From positions 186,001-250,000 of the forward strand of contig CP170561.1 in the NCBI GenBank assembly GCA_042701975.1: 64,000 bases of DNA. The letters run 5' to 3'. Source of the DNA: JAFALK01 sp042701975 (GTDB taxonomy: Bacteria > Pseudomonadota > Gammaproteobacteria > Burkholderiales > Burkholderiaceae_C). The notes beneath the pieces were generated by a model. It ran no database searches, was not told where the DNA came from, and saw only the letters and a program-made list of their open reading frames with translations. Numbering within the stretch: position 1 is the stretch's first letter; each line of letters opens with the position of its first letter. Below are positions 16,201-22,436 of the stretch, in pieces. The position numbers and the translations under genes were made by a program.

Positions 16201-17259
16201 ATGAGCAAGGACGACAAGATCGCCGTCATCTACGGAATTGATCTCGGGAAGACTTGGTTCCATGTCATCGGCCTGGATGCCGGCGGAGCACCCGTCAAGA
16301 AGGCGAAGCTCAACCGCGCAGGTGTGGTGGCGTTCTTTGTGAACATTCCTGCTGCGCGCGTCGGCATGGAAGCCTGCCCAGGCTCCCAATGGCTCGCCAG
16401 GAAGCTCGCGCAGCTGGGGCATGACGTCAGGATCATCCCGGCCCAATTCGTCAAACCGTTCGTCAAGTCCAACAAGAACGACACCGTCGATGCGATGGCG
16501 ATCGCGGAGGCCGTGAGCCGGCCCACTATGCGCTTCGTGCAGGTCAAGCACCATGAGCAGGTTGAGCTTCAGTTTCTCCATCGCAGCCGTGAATTGCTCG
16601 TCTCCACGCGCACCCGCCTGATCAACCAGATGCGGGCCTACTGCCTGGAATTCGGGATCGGAATGCGCCAGGGGGTCGGATGCTTCAAAGCGTCCCTTCC
16701 CGGCGTGCTGGCCGACACCGCCAACGATCTCACACCGGCGCTTCGGGAATTGCTGGGCGATCTGTCCAGGCATCTGGGCGAGGTGGAGAAGGAGATCGAG
16801 TGCCTGAACCAGAAGATTCACGCTGCTGCGGCGGCATCCGATATGGCTCGAAGACTGGCGTCAGTCCCTGGCATCGGCGCTCTGACCGCCTCCGCCATCG
16901 TTGCTGCGGTTGGTGCTGGCAAGCAGTTCAAGCGCGCTCGTGATCTCGCCGCTTGGATCGGCTTGACGCCAGCTGAGTATTCAACCGGCGGCAAGACGCA
17001 TCTCATGGGCATCAGCAAGCGCGGCAACAACTACCTCCGCCGACTCCTGATTCATGGCGCCAGATCCTGCGTCATGCATCTGGATCGGACCAACGACCGG
17101 CTCGGCACCTGGATCACTGGGCTGGCTGGCCGAATGCATCACAACAAGGTCGTCGTGGCCTTGGCCAACAAGCTGGCGCGGATTGCGTGGGTCATCCTGA
17201 CCAAGCCGGGGACCCTCTATGAGCGCCGGCTTCCGCAGGCGATCAGTGCCGCCAACTGA
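16201..17259 (+). CDS. IS110-family DEDD transposase
   Basis: A 352-residue transposase. The N-terminal RuvC-like DEDD domain shows YGIDLGKTWFHVIGLD (first Asp), GMEACPGS (Glu) and NDTVDAMAIAEAV (Asp pair). The C-terminal domain carries SVPGIGALTASAIVA and the serine motif YSTGGKTHLMGISKRGN, as in the IS1111 subgroup. AGGAG precedes the ATG with good spacing. Such enzymes recombine a circular intermediate into a target chosen by an element-encoded guide RNA. The gene looks intact. Confidence 0.92.
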   Translation: MSKDDKIAVIYGIDLGKTWFHVIGLDAGGAPVKKAKLNRAGVVAFFVNIPAARVGMEACPGSQWLARKLAQLGHDVRIIPAQFVKPFVKSNKNDTVDAMAIAEAVSRPTMRFVQVKHHEQVELQFLHRSRELLVSTRTRLINQMRAYCLEFGIGMRQGVGCFKASLPGVLADTANDLTPALRELLGDLSRHLGEVEKEIECLNQKIHAAAAASDMARRLASVPGIGALTASAIVAAVGAGKQFKRARDLAAWIGLTPAEYSTGGKTHLMGISKRGNNYLRRLLIHGARSCVMHLDRTNDRLGTWITGLAGRMHHNKVVVALANKLARIAWVILTKPGTLYERRLPQAISAAN

Positions 17260-17514
17260 AACGGCGATCGACACCATTTGAGAACACCCAGCGTAGCTTG
17301 CTCGACTCTAGGTTGATGGCAAAACAGTAGATCGACGCGACGTAAACCCGGCCAAAAAAGCGGGCCTTGAGCCCGTTCCATTTATTGGGGACGTTGCGTG
17401 CGAATCTCATCACGGCCTGGCTGCAACAGCAGTCCACTCGCGAGAGGCCGAATACATTTGTGCGAGCTGACTTGCCGATGCCTGAAGTCTTGCAAACGCG
17501 GGGCGGACCATACA
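17260..17514 (+). ncRNA. Candidate bridge/seek RNA region of the IS1111 element
   Basis: The 255 bases between the transposase stop and the right end have no gene, while the left end has only 65 non-coding bases. In IS1111 elements the guide RNA comes from this 3' region. It contains a possible hairpin (GCGGGCCTTGAGCCCGTT, 17360-17377) and the octamer CACCATTT (17272-17279), identical to the target across the insertion site. The exact RNA ends cannot be told from sequence alone. Confidence 0.45.
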
Positions 17515-17771
17515 TTTTTTGCGTTGATTTCCTTCAGGATGGCGTTGTCCAGCGTGGCCTCGGCCAGAAGCTTCTTGAGCCGGTTGTTCTCCAGCTCCAG
17601 CGCCTTGAGCCGCTTGACGTCAGCCACCTCAAGCTGGCCGAAGTGCTTCCGCCATGCGTAGATGGTGGGCTCGCTGACCTTATGCTTCTTGGCCGTCTCG
17701 GCCACCGTGGTGCGGTCCGCCTCGCGCAGGATCGCGACCATTTGCTCTTCCGTGAATCGACTCTTCTTCAT
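17515..17771 (-). pseudogene. IS3-family OrfA, 3' end interrupted
   Basis: Encodes MKKSRFTEEQMVAILREAD, the start of IS3-family OrfA, then a helix-turn-helix (SEPTIYAWRKHFG) and a leucine zipper region up to LKEINAKN. There the IS110 element begins and the frame runs on in foreign sequence to 17382. The insertion is in the AAAAAATG run where OrfA and OrfB normally connect by -1 frameshift, so the OrfAB fusion cannot form. Confidence 0.8.
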
Positions 17772-17903
17772 GGGCTCCTCGGGGGATGGAGCCATCTTCT
17801 CTTGGAATCAGTGTCTCGAAGAATCCGGGCAGGTCACAGACACGAAGGCCGATCAGCATTAGCGCAGGATGATGCCTTACGTCGGCCACTCGAATCCAGC
17901 CAA

Positions 17904-18029
17904 CGGCCGCTTCCGCTGCGACGCAGCCTACGACTTCAGGCTGGAAGCGGACACCGCCCGGTGCCATCACGCGACGGTGGTTTGGCAAGGACACTCACCG
18001 GCGTGAGTTGGTCGTTACATGCTCAAATG
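17904..18029 (+). repeat. Array repeat, copy 15
   Basis: GGCCGCTTCCGCTGCG and CTTCAGGCTGGAAGCGGAC (17934-17952) form the first hairpin with an inner GCTGCG/CGCAGC pair. A longer spacer leads to a diverged second stem ending ACATGCTCAAATG (18017-18029). Confidence 0.8.
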
Positions 18030-18034
18030 GCTGC

Positions 18035-18343
18035 ATGAAAGAGCGCGTAATTGTCTACCTGAGGATGAAGACGGAAGCCGATGGCGGTCGACACGCGCCA
18101 TTCACAGAGGGTTACCGCCCCCATTTAGTTGTCCCGCCAGACGGTGAGTACCTCGGCGTCACTGCAACGTGTTGCGCTGGCCCAGTGGCACCAGGCGACG
18201 AGGCCGAGGTTCAGTTCGACTTGGATTACCACCCGGCCCTTGACTACAGTGCCTTGCGTATCGGCACCGAGTTCCAGATGCGCGAGGGCGCAAGGACTGT
18301 CGCTATTGGGCGTGTAGTGAGGCGATTCAATGATGCGGCGTAG
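18035..18343 (+). CDS. Stand-alone protein resembling EF-Tu domain III
   Basis: A 102-residue protein that aligns through its whole length with the C-terminal (third) beta-barrel domain of EF-Tu: RVIVYLRMKTEADGGRHAPF.EGYRPHLVV, PGDEAEVQFDL, then FQMREGARTVAIGRVVRRF. These match the EF-Tu landmarks GGRHTPF.GYRP, PGD and IREGGRTVGAGVV. The GTPase domain and domain II are absent and no GTP-binding motif exists. In EF-Tu this domain contacts tRNA and EF-Ts. The role of a free copy is unknown: a decoy, an inhibitor-binding protein or a translation modulator are all possible. It starts six bases after the repeat. Confidence 0.8.
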   Translation: MKERVIVYLRMKTEADGGRHAPFTEGYRPHLVVPPDGEYLGVTATCCAGPVAPGDEAEVQFDLDYHPALDYSALRIGTEFQMREGARTVAIGRVVRRFNDAA

Positions 18344-18372
18344 CTGACTAACGCAACGCTGCTACCGAGCGG

Positions 18373-18497
18373 CAGCTTCCGCTGCGGCCCTGCCGACAGA
18401 GTCAGGCTGAAGCGGACATTGAAGGCCGCATGTCGCGCGACGGTAGCCGGTCAAGGGAATTTCACCAGCCACGTGCTGCGTGGCGCGTGCTGAAATG
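18373..18497 (+). repeat. Array repeat, copy 16 (both stems clear)
   Basis: First hairpin CAGCTTCCGCTGCGG with GTCAGGCTGAAGCGG. Second stem GAATTTCACCAG (18457-18468) with GGCGCGTGCTGAAATG (18482-18497). This is one of the best copies for drawing a consensus. Confidence 0.9.
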
Positions 18498-18544
18498 TCG
18501 GGCATGAACCGCTAACGACCGACATACATCACCTTAGAAGTCAC

Positions 18545-18877
18545 ATGGCTACACCCGAACTTCTGCGTTCATGGCAGCGAACCGAGGGCTTCTTGCGAGA
18601 CGCCAGAGCACATCTATCGCAAATCGCAGAGGCGGAATTCGGCGACTCGATTGACCAGTTCGAGGAGTTCGTTGAGCACAACGAGCTCGGCCTGGCGTTC
18701 GACACACTGGAGTCCATTGCAGGCGAGAGTGACTGGGAGTCGCAACGAGTTTTGGAGTTCCTTGCGCTTGCAGCTGCCAGCATGGGTCTACGCGAAAGGC
18801 AGAGCGCCCTCGATAGGCAACTGTCTCTCCTGAAAGGCACAGCGTATGAAACGGTGCTTCCTCTCGAAAACCAGTAG
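18545..18877 (+). CDS. Hypothetical helical protein resembling MafI-type immunity proteins
   Basis: A 110-residue, all-helical acidic protein. The stretch IDQFEEFVEHNELGLAFDTLESIAGE resembles the core of MafI-family immunity proteins (a helix with H-N-E-x-x-L-A and L followed by an acidic helix). No toxin gene is adjacent. The assignment rests on this one motif. Its leader (18520-18538) is nearly the same as that of the gene at 7693. Confidence 0.55.
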   Translation: MATPELLRSWQRTEGFLRDARAHLSQIAEAEFGDSIDQFEEFVEHNELGLAFDTLESIAGESDWESQRVLEFLALAAASMGLRERQSALDRQLSLLKGTAYETVLPLENQ

Positions 18878-19002
18878 CCTCTTGCTCAGGCGGATGGTTG
18901 CGTTCGCCCTTTGGACATACTGAGGTCTAGTCCGTCGTTGCGTCCGTAGCTCTTCCGCTTGAATCAGGTTGCCGGACTGACCGGATTTCTTCGCTTGTCG
19001 AT

Positions 19003-19016
19003 GTCCGCTTCCGCTG
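19003..19016 (+). repeat. Array repeat, last copy, cut by IS30
   Basis: GTCCGCTTCCGCTG is the left arm of the first hairpin. The IS30 element follows three bases later. On its far side GCCCTGCAGAACAG (20242-20255) resembles the inner part of the hairpin (GCCCTGCCGACAG), so the element appears to have landed in the hairpin loop. Confidence 0.6.
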
Positions 19017-19018
19017 GC

Positions 19019-20241
19019 GGATTCACCCGGTCGATGCAACACACTAACCACCGCGTAGGCGGAAGGAGTGTTGCAAATGAAGCAGCGACGACGGATCTAC
19101 TACTCGGACACCCAGAAGGCTCTGATGTGGGAGCGCTGGAGGCAAGGCTGGACTCTGCATGAGATCGGCAAGCTGTTTGACCGTCCACACACGTCGATTC
19201 ACAACATACTTTCGCAGACCGGCGGCATCCGGCCGCCGCAGCGAACGCGCGCGTCGAGTGCGCTGACACTGAACGAGCGCGAGGAGATCTCAAGGGCGAT
19301 GGTGGCCGGCGAGTCGATTCGGTCGACAGCAGCGCGATTGGGACGCGCACCATCGACCATCAGCCGAGAGATCAATCGCAACGGAGGCGGAGATAACTAC
19401 CGCGCGAGCCAGGCCGATCAGGCGGCATGGGACCGAGCGCGCCGCCCTAAGCGCTGCAAGCTGCGCGAGAACCGTGCACTGGCGCGCATCGTGGCGGCTA
19501 AGCTGCGGATGTTCTGGTCGCCCGAGCAGATCTCAGGCTGGCTCAAGCATACTTATCCGCACGATCAGGCCCTGCACGTGTCGCACGAGACCATCTATCA
19601 AAGCTTGTTCATTCAAGCGCGCGGCGCCTTGAAGAAGGAGCTGCTGGAGCATCTGAGGCGCACGCGTGGCATGCGCCGCTCGCGGCACTACACACAGAAG
19701 ACAGCCATCCACGGGCAAATCGTCGACGCAATCTCGATCAGCGAGCGGCCTGCAACAGTGGAAGACCGCGCGGTACCTGGACATTGGGAAGGAGACTTGG
19801 TCTTCGGCAGCCACAACAGCCAGATCGCCACATTGGTCGAGCGCCAGACGCGATACGTGATGTTGGTAAAGCTGGGAGGCAAGGACTCGCAGACCGTCGT
19901 CGACGCACTGATCAAGAACGCCCGCAAGCTACCGCAGGAGCTCTACAGATCATTGACCTGGGATCGTGGCAAAGAGATGGCGACTCACAAGCAATTCACC
20001 TTGGCCACCGACATCCAGGTCTACTTCTGCGATCCCAGGAGCCCATGGCAGCGTGGGAGCAACGAGAACACGAATGGGCTGCTACGACAGTACATGCCAA
20101 AGGGCATGGACCTATCGAGTTTCTCGCAGCTCCAGCTCAATGCGATCGCGAGACAATTGAACGAGAGGCCGCGCAAGACGCTCGACTTCCATACACCCGC
20201 TGAGATGTTCAGCGAATGTGTTGCGTCGACGGGTTGAATCC
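19019..20241 (+). mobile_element. IS30-family element
   Basis: The ends are GGATTCACCCGGTCGATGCA at the left and, read inward from the right, GGATTCAACCCGTCGACGCA, giving an inverted repeat of about 25 bases. A two-base GC flanks both sides, fitting the short target duplication of this family. The element is 1223 bases with one transposase gene. It marks the right edge of the array. Confidence 0.85.
19077..20237 (+). CDS. IS30-family transposase
   Basis: A 386-residue transposase. N-terminal helix-turn-helix domains (WTLHEIGKLFDRPHTSIHNIL and SIRSTAARLGRAPSTISREI) precede the DDE core: GHWEGDLVFG (first Asp), LTWDRGKEMA (second Asp) and SPWQRGSNENTNGLLRQY (Glu). GGAAGGAG lies eight bases before the ATG at 19077. 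The stop falls in the right inverted repeat, as usual in compact elements. It appears intact. Confidence 0.92.
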   Translation: MKQRRRIYYSDTQKALMWERWRQGWTLHEIGKLFDRPHTSIHNILSQTGGIRPPQRTRASSALTLNEREEISRAMVAGESIRSTAARLGRAPSTISREINRNGGGDNYRASQADQAAWDRARRPKRCKLRENRALARIVAAKLRMFWSPEQISGWLKHTYPHDQALHVSHETIYQSLFIQARGALKKELLEHLRRTRGMRRSRHYTQKTAIHGQIVDAISISERPATVEDRAVPGHWEGDLVFGSHNSQIATLVERQTRYVMLVKLGGKDSQTVVDALIKNARKLPQELYRSLTWDRGKEMATHKQFTLATDIQVYFCDPRSPWQRGSNENTNGLLRQYMPKGMDLSSFSQLQLNAIARQLNERPRKTLDFHTPAEMFSECVASTG

Positions 20242-20339
20242 GCCCTGCAGAACAGCCTCTCGAATCAGGTCGTGGCCAATAACGGGATCAAGCCCCGCCG
20301 GTACGATGGTCCGTCACGACCGGCGCCCGCAGCCCCCTC

Positions 20340-21599
20340 TCAAACCACCAGCAACGCTCGGAAATCGTTGACGTTGGTGAAGCTCGGCCCCGTCACCACC
20401 AGATCACCCAGCGCCTCAAAGAGGGCATAGGCATTGTTGGCGTCGAGATGCTCGCGCGCTGACACGCCAAGCCGCGCTCCGCGCGCCAGCGTGTCGGGCG
20501 TGACGATGGCGCCGGCGTTGTCTTCCACGCCGTCGATGCCATCGGTATCGGCCGCCAACACATGGACACCGAGCTCACCTTGCAGCGCAAGCGCGCAACC
20601 GACGAGGAACTCGGTGGCGCGACCGCCGCGACCGCCTTTCGATTTGACGGTCACCGTCGTCTCGCCGCCCGAGAGAATCACGCAGGGCTTGCGGAAAGGT
20701 TCACCACGACGCGCCACAGAACGCGCCAGCGCGGCATGCATGGCGCCGATGTCGCGCGATTCGCCTTCGATCTCGTCGGACAGCACATGGGCTTCAATGC
20801 CCAGCGCACGCGCTGCTTCAGCCGCGGCCTCCAGGCTTTGCAGCGGCGTGGCGATCATGCGCAGTTCGCCGGCCACCTGCTTCGGTGTTTCAAACGCGCC
20901 CGACTCCAGGCCAGCCTGCGCGGCCGGTGGCAGCTCAATGCCGTACCGCTTGCAGATGGCCAATGCATCGGCGCAGGTCGTGGCGTCGGCCACCGTGGGG
21001 CCGGAGGCGATCACGGCGGGCTCGTCGCCGGGCACGTCGCTGATCATCAACGTCAGCACGCGGGCCGGTGCGCAGGCCGCGGCCAATTGGCCGCCTTTGA
21101 TGCGCGAGAGATGCTTGCGCACGCAGTTCATTTCGGCGATGTTGGCGCCGGAGCGCAGCAGGGCCTTGTTGATCGCCTGCTTGTCGGCCAGCGTGACGCC
21201 TTCCGCCGGCAGCGCCATCAGGGCCGAGCCGCCGCCGGAGATCAGGCAGACGACAAGGTCGTCGGCGGTCAGGTCTCTTGTCAGCTCAAGCAGCCGGGCA
21301 GCAGCACACTCCCCGGCTGCATCGGGCACGGGATGGGCGGCCTCCACCAGCTCGATGCGGCGCGGCGTGTAGCTCGGCGGCTTGTGGTCGTAGCGGGTGA
21401 TGACGAGGCCACTGAGCGAGGCATCTTCAGGCCAGGCGGCCTCGAAAGCTTCGGCCATCGAGCCGCCAGCCTTGCCGGCGCCAAGCACGAGCGTGCGGCC
21501 CTTTGGAGGAGGCGGTAGATGATCGGCCAGCACGCGGCCGGGCAGCGCGCGCGCCACCGCCACGTCGTACAGATGACGCAGCAGCTCGCGCGGTTCCAT
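20340..21599 (-). CDS. Glycerate 2-kinase, type 2 (MOFRL family)
   Basis: A 419-residue enzyme that phosphorylates D-glycerate to 2-phosphoglycerate (family annotated as GckA/TtuD). The N-terminal domain has GAGKAGGSMAEA and the phosphate-binding loop ISGGGSALMALP. The MOFRL domain at the C-terminus has GGRGGRATEFLVG, ADTDGIDG and TGPSFTNVNDF. It is the last gene of the minus-strand pectin operon, eight bases after kdgR. Glycerate is not a normal intermediate of the KDG route. It may serve a side branch from another uronic or aldaric acid, or the family may act on a related acid here. Confidence 0.85.
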   Translation of the reverse strand: MEPRELLRHLYDVAVARALPGRVLADHLPPPPKGRTLVLGAGKAGGSMAEAFEAAWPEDASLSGLVITRYDHKPPSYTPRRIELVEAAHPVPDAAGECAAARLLELTRDLTADDLVVCLISGGGSALMALPAEGVTLADKQAINKALLRSGANIAEMNCVRKHLSRIKGGQLAAACAPARVLTLMISDVPGDEPAVIASGPTVADATTCADALAICKRYGIELPPAAQAGLESGAFETPKQVAGELRMIATPLQSLEAAAEAARALGIEAHVLSDEIEGESRDIGAMHAALARSVARRGEPFRKPCVILSGGETTVTVKSKGGRGGRATEFLVGCALALQGELGVHVLAADTDGIDGVEDNAGAIVTPDTLARGARLGVSAREHLDANNAYALFEALGDLVVTGPSFTNVNDFRALLVV

Positions 21600-21607
21600 C
21601 GCGGGGC

Positions 21608-22420
21608 TCAGTTCTTGATGTCGAGGGGGAACTGCGTGCAGCCCAGGCGCGCGGAGATGTCGCGGCTGGCCTCCTTGAGCATGGCCACCACTTCCGGCGC
21701 CTTCGCCGCGTCGTAGCGGAACGTCGGGAAGGACACGCTCATGCCGGCGATGGGCTGGGCCAAGCGGTCGAAGATGGGCACGCCCAGGCAGCGGATGTGA
21801 TCGTCGAATTCCTCGCGGTCTTCGCCGAAGCCCTGGGTGCGCACGCGGTCGAGTTCGGCCAGGAAGGCGCCGCGCTCGGTGATGGTCTTGTCACGGAAGC
21901 GCTCGAAGCTGGCGCCGGCCAGGATGCGATCGCGGCGCTCGGGGAATTCCCAGGCCATCAGCACCTTGCCGATGGCCGTGCAGTGCAGCGGCGCGCGGCG
22001 GCCGACGCGCGAGTACATGCCCAGCATGTGGCGCGAGTCGACCTTGTGGACGTAGATGATCTCGCTGTCGATCAGCGTGCCCAGGTGCACCGTCTCGCCC
22101 GTGGCATCGGCCACGAGCTGCATGTGGTGCTTGGCCAGGTCGACAAGCTCCGGGTACTGCAGCGACTTGCTGCCCAGCTCGAACACCTTCATCGAGAGGC
22201 CGTAGCGCTCGCTGTCGGCTTCCTGGCGTACGAAGCCCAGCGTCTTCATGGTCTGCAGAAAGCGATAGACCGTGGCCTTGGGCATGGCCAGCCGCACCGA
22301 GAGTTCGGAGATGCCGGTATCGCGCTGTTCGGACAGGGCCTGCAGGATGGCAAAGACCTTGAGTACGGCTGCAACCGATTCGGGTTGCTTGGCGTCGAGT
22401 GAATCGTCGTCCATGGTCAT
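21608..22420 (-). CDS. kdgR: IclR-family regulator KdgR
   Basis: A 270-residue regulator of pectin genes. Winged helix-turn-helix: ISELSVRLAMPKATVYRFLQ, followed by TMKTLGFVRQE, which is nearly the enterobacterial KdgR sequence. The effector domain (about 95-260) shows ETVHLGTL, YVHKVDS, MYSRVGRRAPLHCTAIGKVLMAW and CLGVPIFDR. KDG is the known inducer of KdgR. The ATG at 22420 has GAGGA upstream; an ATG at 22447 would overlap the gene before. KdgR-like operators in this window are at 30918, 30996 and 41038. Confidence 0.9.
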   Translation of the reverse strand: MTMDDDSLDAKQPESVAAVLKVFAILQALSEQRDTGISELSVRLAMPKATVYRFLQTMKTLGFVRQEADSERYGLSMKVFELGSKSLQYPELVDLAKHHMQLVADATGETVHLGTLIDSEIIYVHKVDSRHMLGMYSRVGRRAPLHCTAIGKVLMAWEFPERRDRILAGASFERFRDKTITERGAFLAELDRVRTQGFGEDREEFDDHIRCLGVPIFDRLAQPIAGMSVSFPTFRYDAAKAPEVVAMLKEASRDISARLGCTQFPLDIKN

Positions 22421-22436
22421 GGTGGTGTTGACTTCC

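Larger units (their letters stand above)
16136..17514 (+). mobile_element. IS110 family element, IS1111 subgroup
   Basis: Sub-terminal inverted repeats ATGGTCCGCCCCGC (16143-16156) and GCGGGGCGGACCAT (17498-17511) lie seven bases from the left end and three from the right end, the arrangement known for the IS1111 subgroup. Removing exactly 16136-17514 restores a continuous IS3 sequence (CTCACCAT joined to TTTTTTGCG) with no target duplication. The element is 1379 bases long. Confidence 0.88.
15275..17819 (-). mobile_element. IS3-family element, split by an IS110 element
   Basis: The terminal inverted repeats are TCGAGACAGTTATTCC (15275-15290) and its partner at 17804-17819, which reads TCGAGACACTGATTCC on the minus strand (two mismatches). 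OrfA and orfB lie on the minus strand and are separated by the inserted element 16136-17514. Without it the IS would be about 1166 bases. No clear target duplication is seen, so one end may have been altered. Confidence 0.85.
1257..20300 (+). other. Repeat-delimited single-gene array (integron-like layout)
   Basis: Roughly twenty mostly single-gene units share direction and are separated by about seventeen copies of one structured repeat. Genes are short and unrelated to each other, and visibly more AT-rich than the neighbouring pectin and dcw genes. One unit is inverted together with its repeat. Three insertion sequences lie at the right end. Integrons share this layout, but the RYYYAAC/GTTRRRY cores are not consistently present and no integrase gene lies in the window, which is open at its left edge. 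Confidence 0.7.

Noticed and set aside
1257..20300. Standard integron attC sites
   Set aside because: GTTGGGC-like heptamers appear after two copies (near 7230 and 7654) but not at a constant position in others, and no matching RYYYAAC partner was found consistently. The integron label is kept as an analogy only.
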